Shown piece by piece: positions 1 through 7,876 of a stretch of 64,000 bases of DNA. The DNA comes from Natrinema ejinorense (lineage in GTDB: Archaea > Halobacteriota > Halobacteria > Halobacteriales > Natrialbaceae), in the NCBI RefSeq assembly GCF_002494345.1, contig NZ_NXNI01000003.1, forward strand, positions 1 to 64,000. Direction: 5' to 3'. The notes beneath the pieces are model-generated. The model was not told where the DNA came from. It worked only from the letters and a program-made list of their open reading frames with translations, and searched no databases. Positions within the stretch are counted from its first letter, which is position 1; every line of letters starts with the position of its first letter. The translations under genes and the position numbers were made by a program.

Positions 1-351
1 ATGACAGATACTACAGAACTACAGCGATCAGTGATACAGGTCCTGCCACCATCGGTCCACGACGACTACGCACTGTCCGAACCGATGCGGGCTCTTGCGG
101 AGGGGAAATATATCATCGTGCTCGAGGAAACAGCCGACGAGAAAGACGGGGCGATTGATCGACTCCGCTCACTTCTCGGGTTTACGACATTGTGTCCGCC
201 ACCGAACGTGTTACTCGAAGGCGGCACCGACGACCACGGCGAACCCATCCACGAGGGTGATATCCTCCGGGTTCAGGGCGAAGAAACGCACCTTGAGAAC
301 ATCTACGACGCCGTCGACGCGACCGTGATGGCGCGGGAGGTAGAGGCGTGA
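1..351 (+). CDS. Hypothetical protein, possibly continuing upstream
   Basis: A 116-aa acidic soluble protein. An ATG sits at base 1 of the window, so a longer N-terminus upstream cannot be excluded. The stretch DDHGEPIHEGDILRV (residues about 77-91) resembles the 'GxxIxEGDIV' motif of YopX-type phage proteins, but this is only a weak resemblance. The stop codon overlaps the GTG of the next gene, so it is the first visible member of a + strand operon. Confidence 0.6.
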   Translation: MTDTTELQRSVIQVLPPSVHDDYALSEPMRALAEGKYIIVLEETADEKDGAIDRLRSLLGFTTLCPPPNVLLEGGTDDHGEPIHEGDILRVQGEETHLENIYDAVDATVMAREVEA

Positions 352-734
352 CCAACACCGACACCGCCGACTCGAGCGACGATCTCCCGATGCCTGTTGC
401 GTTCCCATCGATTAGTCGCAACCCACGGCGAGCGATTCCGATTATCGTCGCGCTGCATGGTCCGTTGGACCTGATAACAGCCTACTGGATGATGAGCGTC
501 CGCGGGCCGGGCGTCGAGTGGAACGCGATCGCGTCGACGGCCTTCGAAGCCGGGCCGCTCGCCTACGCTGCGTTCGGCGTCAGCGGCACCGTGTTGCTGG
601 CGGCTGCACTCTGGTATGGCCGCGGACTATGGGAGGAACGCTGGATGCCGCCGATCGCCGAGATACTGATTCTCATTGGTCTGTTCGGACTCGTCGGAGG
701 GAACACGCTCGCTGCACTGGGGGTGGCGTTCTGA
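348..734 (+). CDS. Small three-helix membrane protein
   Basis: 128 aa starting at a GTG that overlaps the preceding stop. Three hydrophobic segments are visible (about residues 25-50, 65-88 and 98-128), the last running to the C-terminus. The N-terminal 20 residues are acidic and hydrophilic. No family recognised. It overlaps the next ATG at its own TGA, so it is translationally coupled. Confidence 0.65.
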   Translation: MTNTDTADSSDDLPMPVAFPSISRNPRRAIPIIVALHGPLDLITAYWMMSVRGPGVEWNAIASTAFEAGPLAYAAFGVSGTVLLAAALWYGRGLWEERWMPPIAEILILIGLFGLVGGNTLAALGVAF

Positions 735-1168
735 TGTTCGACGTACTTGAGCGCTGCGAGGTCGCCGTCGAACCCGACGCGACGGCAGCCCGAATCCGTG
801 AGTATGCCCGCCAGAACCCAGACGTTCGAAAAGACGAGTACCGAAATCCCGACCACGATGGCACTGTCTACGGCGCGTGTTACGCGCTGAACGAAGCCTA
901 TTGGAACGCTGCGGGTGGGAAAAACGCCGACCTCGGGATCTACTGTCTGTCCTGGGCGGACATCTACGACCACGCGGGCGGCACGCACTGGTATCTCCGC
1001 GACGAGACGACCGGCCAGTGGATCGATCTGAGTATCGAACAGCCGTCGGAGGGGGCGACGATTCCCTACGAGCACGGCCGAAAGCGCGCCTGGATGTACG
1101 GCTACGACCCGGCCGATCGGACGAAACGGATTCTCGAGGCGCTGGAACTCGAGGTGAGTGAGTCGTGA
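734..1168 (+). CDS. Phage-type protein with a Cys-His-Asp arrangement
   Basis: 144 aa; the ATG overlaps the upstream TGA. It carries YGACYALNEAYW, GGTHWYLRDE and WIDLS in that order. This Cys...His-Trp...Asp spacing is typical of a small phage family with a papain/transglutaminase-like arrangement, so an enzymatic role as a cysteine peptidase or amidase is possible but unproven. Found here among small element-borne genes, with no partner that would reveal a substrate. Confidence 0.65.
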   Translation: MFDVLERCEVAVEPDATAARIREYARQNPDVRKDEYRNPDHDGTVYGACYALNEAYWNAAGGKNADLGIYCLSWADIYDHAGGTHWYLRDETTGQWIDLSIEQPSEGATIPYEHGRKRAWMYGYDPADRTKRILEALELEVSES

Positions 1169-1458
1169 CCAAAGACGTCCTCATCTACTCGTCTCGAGAC
1201 GATGTCGAGCACAAACTCGCAGAGAACGTCCCAGACCACCACGACTACGCATTCTGGACGGTCAGCGGGACGCCACGACAGACCGGTCCCGGCGCGTCAG
1301 TGCTGTTCACTGACGGCGATCGCGTCTACGCACGGGGGAGGATCATCGAATGCGCCGAGGGCGAGTTGCGTTTCGAGCCACTCGAGCACGTGAATGAACC
1401 ACTTCCCTGTGAGTCCGTCGCGTATCAGGGGTTCAAGTACGTCGAACCGAGCGCCTGA
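1165..1458 (+). CDS. Hypothetical protein, possible PUA/ASCH-like barrel
   Basis: 97 aa from a GTG overlapping the previous stop. The middle part (ASVLFTDGDRVYARGRIIE) reads like a short beta-barrel of the PUA/ASCH/EVE class that binds RNA or modified bases, judged only from strand pattern. No catalytic residues are evident. Last of the four tightly coupled genes before a 19-bp gap. Confidence 0.55.
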   Translation: MTKDVLIYSSRDDVEHKLAENVPDHHDYAFWTVSGTPRQTGPGASVLFTDGDRVYARGRIIECAEGELRFEPLEHVNEPLPCESVAYQGFKYVEPSA

Positions 1459-1477
1459 CCGACACTGACCACTACCA

Positions 1478-2698
1478 ATGACACTCACAACAGCCGTTAC
1501 CGACGGGTATCGACGCGCAACCGACCGATTCATCGAGACGGACTGGACCCATGCCGCGGGCGTGTTCTTCGCAACACAACTCGCAACCGCGGTCTGGATG
1601 CTGTACCTTCTCGTTACCTTCGAGAACAACGCCGGCACTCTGACCTACAACGAGATTAATTTGGGGTTCTCAAGCGGCCTTTCGAACGGTCTTATCGCCG
1701 CGCTCTTGATCGGTGCCATTCTCGCGCCGGTCACCTACGCGATTTGCTGGCTGGTCTCTCGGCGCTGGTCGGGCTTTCGTCCGCTCGCAACCACGCTCTG
1801 GGTGTTCAGCGGCCCCGTACTGATCTCTGTGGTTATCGTCCGGGCGATCCTCGACCGCGGCCTCGGGGAAACACTCGCCGAACTCCGTGGGGCACCGGGC
1901 GAGGTCGTCTTTGTCATGGCACTGTTCTTCGCGTCCGCCGCGTTGCTGGCCGTACTCGTCGGCGGCACCTACGCACTGGCAACGGGATCGGTCCGTCCCT
2001 CGAGACGCCAGCGCAGAGCGCTCCTTGTCGTTGTGCTCCTCGTTGTCGCCGTGCCGATCGGCGTTGGTGCGGCGTTCCCGATGAACGACGACACCAGCGA
2101 GTACGACCACGACTCGCACACCAACAGCGAGACAGACGCACTCGAGAACGCCGACACCGACACGGACGACGACCCACTGACCGACGAGGAACTGTATGGC
2201 GGCTCACTGACCAACCCCGAGACCTACGATAACGGCCACTACACGCCACGAATCGAGAACGCGACTGCGCTCCCGAACGAGAGCGACGACGTGGCGGTGC
2301 TCCCGGTCGCCGAGGCTGACCGTCCGGCAGCCAATGAATCGGCCTCCTACCCAATCGGGGCCGTCCACGCCGACGGCACGAACGTTTCGGTCTCGAATAT
2401 CGAACTCGAGGTTGGCGGTGAGACGGTCGTTCCGAAAGCGCACTATCACATCACGATCGACGGCGTTGATGAATCGACGGCCTACCAGCTTGGGACTGGG
2501 TCCTACTGGGCGTACAACGAGACGACGGTCCGCGAGAGCGGCCATGCGTTTGCTGGCTCTGGTCCATACGCCGGGCTCGAGGGTGGCTTTTACGTCACGA
2601 TGGAACAGACCGAATCCGCACACGTCTACTTTGATGTCGTGACCGAGGACGGGGAGATCCACCGCTACGTCGTGGAACTCGAGCGAACGGACGTCTAA
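1478..2698 (+). CDS. Polytopic membrane protein with large extracellular domain
   Basis: 406 aa. About five hydrophobic helices lie in residues 30-200, followed by an acidic Thr/Asp-rich linker (DDDTS...DTDTDDD) and a roughly 170-residue beta-rich C-terminal domain likely outside the cell. The domain order suggests a surface sensor or envelope protein. No family name recognised. A short gap separates it from the upstream operon and 4 bp from the next gene. Confidence 0.65.
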   Translation: MTLTTAVTDGYRRATDRFIETDWTHAAGVFFATQLATAVWMLYLLVTFENNAGTLTYNEINLGFSSGLSNGLIAALLIGAILAPVTYAICWLVSRRWSGFRPLATTLWVFSGPVLISVVIVRAILDRGLGETLAELRGAPGEVVFVMALFFASAALLAVLVGGTYALATGSVRPSRRQRRALLVVVLLVVAVPIGVGAAFPMNDDTSEYDHDSHTNSETDALENADTDTDDDPLTDEELYGGSLTNPETYDNGHYTPRIENATALPNESDDVAVLPVAEADRPAANESASYPIGAVHADGTNVSVSNIELEVGGETVVPKAHYHITIDGVDESTAYQLGTGSYWAYNETTVRESGHAFAGSGPYAGLEGGFYVTMEQTESAHVYFDVVTEDGEIHRYVVELERTDV

Positions 2699-2702
2699 CC
2701 CC

Positions 2703-3071
2703 ATGCTCGAGACCGTCGAGACGCTCACTTTCCTCGTCATCGTCGCCGTGATCGCTGCCGCCTCTGTCCGCGATCGGCTCTCGAGTGACAACCAGGACCC
2801 GATCGCCGACGTTCACGACCAGTTCGCCGCAGGCGAGATCGACGAACTGGAACTCGAGCGCCGTCTCGAGTTCCACGTCGACGACCGAAATGAGAAGATC
2901 CGCGCCGTCGTCGAAGACGTCAACGGCGTCGGCAAGGCAACCTCGAAGGCGATCGCCCGAGAGTTCGACTCACTTGATGCACTTCGAGCGGCCGACCAAG
3001 AGCGACTCGAGGACGTGCATGGCGTTGGCGAGAGGACAGCCGAGGCGGTGCTCGGGCGGGTACGTGAGTAG
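2703..3071 (+). CDS. Membrane-anchored SHOCT-like / helix-hairpin-helix protein
   Basis: 122 aa with three parts: an N-terminal hydrophobic helix (residues about 7-22), an amphipathic segment IADVHDQFAAGEIDELELE that matches the SHOCT pattern (residues about 32-52), and a helix-hairpin-helix region with two G-x-G hairpins (NGVGKATSKAIAREF and HGVGERTAEAVLGRV). HhH pairs normally bind DNA non-specifically, so this could tether DNA at the membrane (inference). Last gene on this strand before the integrase block. Confidence 0.65.
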   Translation: MLETVETLTFLVIVAVIAAASVRDRLSSDNQDPIADVHDQFAAGEIDELELERRLEFHVDDRNEKIRAVVEDVNGVGKATSKAIAREFDSLDALRAADQERLEDVHGVGERTAEAVLGRVRE

Positions 3072-3085
3072 TACGTAGGCCCTAT

Positions 3086-3343
3086 CTATCGGAACTGGTA
3101 GAACCACATCCACCATTCGTAGTTCCGCTCGAATTCGTACGAGCGTTCGTATGTCCAGTACTGCAGTTTTGATGCTTCCCGGCCACTCAGTTGGCCCGAA
3201 TGGCTGTGAACACTCGCATCATGGCTCGGTTTTTGGTACTTGTGGTAATTCCGCGCCCGTTTCGCTTTCGACTTTTCTAAAAATTCGCGGTGATACCCGC
3301 ATGAACTGCATGAACACGAGTACGTAGTTCTTGACGCTGGCAT
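3086..3343 (-). CDS. Small Cys/His- and aromatic-rich protein
   Basis: 85 aa from the ATG at 3343; an in-frame GTG at 3352 would add three residues and overlap the integrase stop. The N-terminus has CSCSSCGYH, possibly half of a zinc site, then a basic stretch and a Trp/Tyr-rich C-terminus (YEWWMWFYQF). No family recognised. It is coupled to the integrase gene and could be an accessory factor. Confidence 0.5.
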   Translation of the reverse strand: MPASRTTYSCSCSSCGYHREFLEKSKAKRARNYHKYQKPSHDASVHSHSGQLSGREASKLQYWTYERSYEFERNYEWWMWFYQFR

Positions 3344-3344
3344 A

Positions 3345-4460
3345 TTATTCACGCACCTCGTCGATACTCTCCGCGACGTTTTCGGCCTGGATATCGCTGT
3401 AGGCCTTGTGCGTCGTTTCGATCGACTCGTGGCGCAACGCCTGTTGTGCTAACTCTGAGTGGCCTTTTTCATACAACTCAGCGCCCAACGCCCGGCGTGC
3501 GCCGTGGGGTTGCAGATACTCCGCGTCGCCGTCGACGTCGATCCCGGCCTCCTCGGTCAGTTGTTTCAGGATCTGGCGGCCGGCCTCTTTGGTGATCGAC
3601 GGCGGGGCGACTCGCTTTTCGCGACAGATCGCATCGATATCGCTGCCCGGCTCCGGTCGTTCTCCCGTGGCCGTCTCGACGGCGTCGTACTTGCTCGCAG
3701 CGTGATCCGTCGGGAACAGCGGCCACTCATCGGTCGGTGGCTCTTGGACGCGCTCGAGACGCGAGAGCGCGTCGTGAGCGGCTTCAGTTAGTCCGACGGG
3801 TTCGCGGTCGCGGGACTTGCCAAACACTTCGAGACGGCCACGCTCGAGGTCGATGTCCTCCCATTGGAGCCCCTCGCGGTCGGCGTCATTCCGGTCGCGA
3901 AAGAGTTCCGCGCCCCGAAGCCCGAGTTCGGCGAGCAAGACGACGATGGTGCGGTCGCGATAGGCTCGCTCGAGTGGAACATCGATCACCTCGTCACGGG
4001 CCATACGGACCCGTTCGTCGGCGTACTCGAGAAGCCGGTCGCGTTGGTCGGGCTCCCAGAACTGAGTTTCTGCACTGCCCGTGTCCTCGGGTAAAAATTC
4101 CTCGGCGCGTTCGGTCTGTGCCGGATTAGTGTCGAGCAGCTCGTCGCGAACACAGAACGAGAGGAACGCCCGGACGTAGGCGAAGTACGTGTTCGCCGTC
4201 GAGCCGGCGATCTCGCCGTCGCGGCGACGGTCGTTGAGCCACTCGCCGAAGGTCCGGCAGTCTCCCGAATCGAGATCGGCGACCGAGTCGACGCCTCGGC
4301 TCTCACAGAACGCGGCGAAGTCCTCGAGCACGGGTTTCATCGTCGCGCGGGAGCCGCCGGCCTCGAGTTTCTTCTCGAGGTAGCGTTCAACCGTGTCTTC
4401 GACGGTCTGGCCCTTGGGGTTGCGGTCTCGAGAGTTGCGCGTCTGGTTATTCGAAGTCAT
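3345..4460 (-). CDS. Tyrosine recombinase / integrase (XerC/D-like)
   Basis: 371 aa. The N-terminal half is a SAM-like core-binding domain. The C-terminal half has the catalytic set: Arg in ELGLRGAEL, Lys in GKSRDREP, His-x-x-Arg in PHGARRALG, a later His in ALRHESIETTHKAY and the nucleophilic Tyr in KAYSDI. It would catalyse site-specific integration, excision or dimer resolution. No att core or tRNA target is visible beside it. It lies next to a small membrane-protein gene upstream and a small Cys/His-rich gene downstream. Confidence 0.92.
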   Translation of the reverse strand: MTSNNQTRNSRDRNPKGQTVEDTVERYLEKKLEAGGSRATMKPVLEDFAAFCESRGVDSVADLDSGDCRTFGEWLNDRRRDGEIAGSTANTYFAYVRAFLSFCVRDELLDTNPAQTERAEEFLPEDTGSAETQFWEPDQRDRLLEYADERVRMARDEVIDVPLERAYRDRTIVVLLAELGLRGAELFRDRNDADREGLQWEDIDLERGRLEVFGKSRDREPVGLTEAAHDALSRLERVQEPPTDEWPLFPTDHAASKYDAVETATGERPEPGSDIDAICREKRVAPPSITKEAGRQILKQLTEEAGIDVDGDAEYLQPHGARRALGAELYEKGHSELAQQALRHESIETTHKAYSDIQAENVAESIDEVRE

Positions 4461-4746
4461 AATCCGTTGATTCTCCCAATAGGCCGCGGAGTATGTGAGT
4501 GATTAGTGGAAGCGTTAGAAGGCCACCGACCGCACCCAGTAGAGAGGGGATTGGTGATGGAATTGAGAATACAATCCCGGATGCAACGAGGGCTAACCCG
4601 AGGACTGCGACCGGAACTCGGTGCCTCAATGTCGCTATCCCCACTTTCACCGCCAAACCCCCGGAGTTTCCGTTTTGCATGAACCTCACTGTGGGGTACA
4701 GCATCGACCCTAGTAAAACTACTTGGTCAAACTGGTATTTAGACAA
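4447..4746 (-). CDS. Small two-helix membrane protein
   Basis: 99 aa, overlapping the integrase start by 14 bp. Two hydrophobic stretches lie around residues 45-65 and 66-88. The start is uncertain because internal ATGs would give a shorter protein. No homology recognised. Confidence 0.45.
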   Translation of the reverse strand: MSKYQFDQVVLLGSMLYPTVRFMQNGNSGGLAVKVGIATLRHRVPVAVLGLALVASGIVFSIPSPIPSLLGAVGGLLTLPLITHILRGLLGESTDYDFE

Positions 4747-4952
4747 GTAAGTGGCGTATCGATTCTATCGGCTGTTTGTGGAGGTTTCGAGTGTTCTACC
4801 GGCAGATAGAGCAGTGCTAAATCATATAGCGCTATACAGAACCATCGTGGTTTTAGCTAGAAATGAACCTGGAGAAAAGAGCCGTCTCGAGAACGAACAG
4901 TACGGTTCATCCGGGGGTTTTTATCCAACGCCAAGCGACGAATCTGTGCTGT

Positions 4953-5114
4953 ATGCCCGAAGTGACACGCGACTACTACCATCGGCCAGACTGTGATAAC
5001 GACCTCATGCGGATGATCGGTCACAAAACAGAGACACGCCACGAATCGCCAGCGCAACTCGAGGAGAAGGGCTACGAACCATGCCCCGACTGCTATCCTG
5101 AGCGGGCAGACTGA
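4953..5114 (+). CDS. Small Cys/His protein, probable zinc binder
   Basis: 53 aa from the ATG at 4953 (an upstream ATG exists, but the extension looks non-coding). The protein has YYHRPDCDND and, near the end, EPCPDCYPE, which together could bind one metal ion. Isolated on the + strand between minus-strand genes. Function unknown. Confidence 0.5.
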   Translation: MPEVTRDYYHRPDCDNDLMRMIGHKTETRHESPAQLEEKGYEPCPDCYPERAD

Positions 5115-5665
5115 AAGGCCCCGAGCGCCGCCTGCTCCGGCTCATTCCCGGCCTCACCACCTTCAAGTGCGGCCTTCCGCTCGGCGTGACACGACCGCAC
5201 CCGATGCCCCGACGGGCGCTGGCACTTCCGACCGGCGCTGGCCCCACAGTAGGGACAGGGGACCTTGCGGGCCGCCTCATCCTGTTCGTCGTGTTCCCCG
5301 TCGATCGGACCGGAGGTTCCGTCGGCGAGGCCCTTCGCTCGCTCACGGACCCGGGCACGCCGCTGCGCTCGCGTGCCGGTGTATTCCTCCGGCGGCTCCC
5401 ATGGGTCCACGGCGTACCAGCCGTTCGCACAGTCCTCGAGTCGCAGCCACTCCGATGGACTCGGCGCGTTCGCGTCGATGTTCACGAACTGGTCGGGCGT
5501 CGGGTGGGGACGCTCGTCGGCCTCCGCGAGCGAATCGTCACCACAGGCACACGCGACCACGAAATCGCCGTCGCCGGATTTCATCACCCGGACGTCGTCG
5601 CTCGGGATCGTGTGCGTTCTCCCCGACAGTCGACACTCGTAGGTGACGATCGGGCCGGCGGTCAC
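5093..5665 (-). CDS. Zinc-finger protein with C-terminal CPxC...C...H motif
   Basis: 190 aa. The C-terminal part reads CPYCGASAGRKCQRPSGHR with a later His, the zinc-finger type found in many phage and plasmid proteins with a (C)P-x-C-x-A-x-x-G-x-x-C pattern. The N-terminal half has CRLSGR and CACGDD, possibly a second metal site. It overlaps the 3' end of 4953-5114 tail to tail and is coupled to the methyltransferase upstream by ATGA. Confidence 0.65.
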   Translation of the reverse strand: MTAGPIVTYECRLSGRTHTIPSDDVRVMKSGDGDFVVACACGDDSLAEADERPHPTPDQFVNIDANAPSPSEWLRLEDCANGWYAVDPWEPPEEYTGTRAQRRARVRERAKGLADGTSGPIDGEHDEQDEAARKVPCPYCGASAGRKCQRPSGHRVRSCHAERKAALEGGEAGNEPEQAALGAFQSARSG

Positions 5666-6552
5666 GGCGATGTACCTCCAGTGAACGCCTCGAGTCCGGA
5701 CTGGCGACCGCCGTCCTGATTGCGTCGTTCGCGGTCATCCTTCCATTTGAGCATTTCCTCTGTGAACGCGTGCTCGTCGTAATACCGATCTACCGCGTCG
5801 TCGACGTCGTCGACACCAAGCCCGGAGAGGATCTCTCGGGACTCCCATCCACGCAACGCCTCGAGCCACAGGTGATGGCCCCGCGAGTGGGGCTGTTTCT
5901 CGACGCCGACCATTACGGTCTCGACTTTCTCGGCGAACGTCTCTGGCGGGAGGTAGAAGATCGGTTCAATGAAGTGGTCGCGAAGCTCTTTCCGGAAGGG
6001 TTCGAACGCCGGCACGAGCAGCGCCGGGAGCGGAAGGATGAACAGCAGCGTCCCGCCCGGCTTCAACAATCGCATCGACTGCTCGAAAAACGGGACGAAC
6101 ATGTCGAATTGTCCCTGTGCGATCCGGAACCGCTCACGGTACTGGTCGCGTTTCGCCGCGTCGATGTCCTGGTAGCAGACGAACGGCGGATTCGCGAGTA
6201 CCCAATCGAACTCCCCTTCGGGTGGATCGAGCAGAAAGTCGGCATGGTGGACATCGATCTCCGCGTCCGGATGGCCGGCTTCGAACTCGTCGACCAGCTC
6301 GGAGTTAGTCTCGACGGCGACGCACTCCGGCAGCGGATAGTCGAACTTCCGGGCCGTCGACCATCCGTCGCCGTTCGTACAGTAGCGATGAACGGCATCG
6401 TAGAGATTGCCCGTCCCGAGTCCCGGCAGCAGGAGTCGCCCGCGGCGATCGTCGTCGCCGACATGGCCGGGACGCTCAGCACCGAAGGCCGTCGACGCCG
6501 CGAGGTTGGCGACCGGTTCCGGCGTCGGGACGTAGCCGTTTGCGTCGCTCAT
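5662..6552 (-). CDS. N6-adenine DNA methyltransferase (NPPF type)
   Basis: 296 aa from the ATG at 6552, which overlaps the preceding stop (a GTG 9 bp upstream is the alternative). A degenerate SAM-binding motif I (LLLPGLGTGNL) is followed by the catalytic NPPF in WVLANPPFVCYQD and a LKPGGTLLFILP strand. This is the layout of Eco57I/type I-like adenine methyltransferases without a nuclease. Likely role: self-methylation of the element or epigenetic control. Confidence 0.82.
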   Translation of the reverse strand: MSDANGYVPTPEPVANLAASTAFGAERPGHVGDDDRRGRLLLPGLGTGNLYDAVHRYCTNGDGWSTARKFDYPLPECVAVETNSELVDEFEAGHPDAEIDVHHADFLLDPPEGEFDWVLANPPFVCYQDIDAAKRDQYRERFRIAQGQFDMFVPFFEQSMRLLKPGGTLLFILPLPALLVPAFEPFRKELRDHFIEPIFYLPPETFAEKVETVMVGVEKQPHSRGHHLWLEALRGWESREILSGLGVDDVDDAVDRYYDEHAFTEEMLKWKDDRERRNQDGGRQSGLEAFTGGTSP

Positions 6553-7232
6553 GCCGACCACTCCGTGACGGTCGCCTGTTCGCTCTCTGGATCTCCGGGC
6601 TTGGGGTCGGGTGACCCGGTTTCCTCAGTTGCCTGCTCGAGCCGATCCAGATAGTGCCAGTAGCCGTTCTGGAATATCGTGGTGGTATCACAGCTATCGA
6701 AGCCAGTCTTGTAGGCCCACACGAGACCATCTTTCCCGCCGGGATTCCCGACGTGAGCCCGGAGGTCACGTTCGCGAGCCTCGGCAACGATCTGGTCGCC
6801 ATGCGCCCGGAGCCACCGCTTCGACCCGCCGACGAACACGCCCTGACAGCCTTCGATCGCTTCGAACTGGTCGGCGATCGGCAGTCCCGGTTGAAGAACC
6901 CAGTAGCGCATGATCTCGCCAGCGCCGAGACACATCGGGCGGTCGTAGAGCCATTCCCGGTGCGTCTCGATCGTCGCTTTCGCGTCGCCGGGGACGTCGG
7001 GTAGTACCACGAAATCGGGCTCGGTCGGCATCTCGGTCAGTGCCTCCTCGAGCGTACTGACCCAGACGTCGCCGTCGAAGTGACCACCGTACGCGCCGTT
7101 GTCGAGAAAGTACGGCCCGTCGTGGGGCGTCATCTTTTGGGGCGTCCATCCGTAGCCGTGCGAGTGCGATGGCGCGTGCTCGCGGGCCTTCCGGAGGTTA
7201 TCAGGGGACGCACCGGTGTAGTAGAGCCTCAC
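6549..7232 (-). CDS. DpdA/TGT-like DNA deazaguanine transglycosylase candidate
   Basis: 227 aa from the GTG that overlaps the upstream stop. Motifs in order are YFLDNGAYGG, PDFVVLPDVPGDAKAT, GVFVGGSKRWL, LRAHVGNPGGKDG and a glycine-rich TGFDSCDTTTIF end. This series matches the tRNA-guanine transglycosylase paralogues of phages (DpdA), which exchange guanine in DNA for a 7-deazaguanine. Haloarchaea make preQ0 for archaeosine, so the host could supply substrate (established pathway). Assignment is from recalled motifs; no search was run. Confidence 0.6.
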   Translation of the reverse strand: MRLYYTGASPDNLRKAREHAPSHSHGYGWTPQKMTPHDGPYFLDNGAYGGHFDGDVWVSTLEEALTEMPTEPDFVVLPDVPGDAKATIETHREWLYDRPMCLGAGEIMRYWVLQPGLPIADQFEAIEGCQGVFVGGSKRWLRAHGDQIVAEARERDLRAHVGNPGGKDGLVWAYKTGFDSCDTTTIFQNGYWHYLDRLEQATEETGSPDPKPGDPESEQATVTEWSA

Positions 7233-7876
7233 GGCGACCACCCCTCGGGAATATCTACCCGAAGTTCCTCGAGCGAAAGTCGTGGAACCTCAGCATCGGT
7301 ATAGACCTCGAATGGCGTTCCCATCTTCCGGATTCTGAAAAAGCCACACCGAGTCTCCGCATCGCCTTCGGGCGGCATACCAGCAATGCTGCCACCGTCG
7401 AAGACCTGTTCCTGGTAGTCGTAGTCCTCGCCGCCGACGCCGATCGACAGTGTCTCGTGGAGACTCGTCGTGAGCCCAACGACGCGTTCGTCGACGACCT
7501 CGCGAGCAGCCATGATGCACGCCTCGGCTGCGAATTTCAGATACCGGTCGTCAACGGCAATCGGAGTCGGTGGTTTCACCGATCCGATTTCCTCTCGAGC
7601 GGACAACCACACGCCAGACTCGAGATCGTGTTCGCTCGGCCAGCCGCGTTCGACCGTCTCTGGATCAATGACGATCGAAAATTTGCCCGGAGGAACGAGC
7701 GACTGCGAGTTGTAGCACCCGTCTGCAAACGACTCGAGACCGTGCCAGTAATCATGAATCCGATTGACGCGCCGAAGGTGACCGTCTTCGGGCGGGTTCA
7801 ATTCGACGCCTTCGCGAATATTGTCGGTCGTCCCGTACTCGTCGGCGTACTCTCCGAGGTTGGCCTGTTGGCTCAT
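7229..7876 (-). CDS. Hypothetical protein in DNA-modification cluster
   Basis: 215 aa, soluble, no recognised motif. It lies between the PP-loop gene and the DpdA-like gene, overlapping both by 4 bp, so it is co-translated with them. A role in the same modification pathway is only inferred from position. Confidence 0.6.
   Translation of the reverse strand: MSQQANLGEYADEYGTTDNIREGVELNPPEDGHLRRVNRIHDYWHGLESFADGCYNSQSLVPPGKFSIVIDPETVERGWPSEHDLESGVWLSAREEIGSVKPPTPIAVDDRYLKFAAEACIMAAREVVDERVVGLTTSLHETLSIGVGGEDYDYQEQVFDGGSIAGMPPEGDAETRCGFFRIRKMGTPFEVYTDAEVPRLSLEELRVDIPEGWSP

Noticed and set aside
4461-4952. Attachment site next to the integrase
   Set aside because: No tRNA fragment or long direct repeat is visible within the window; the other end may lie outside.
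5770-6654. A 294-codon open frame on the plus strand
   Set aside because: Antisense to the adenine methyltransferase, whose motifs are clear; composition is that of a shadow frame.
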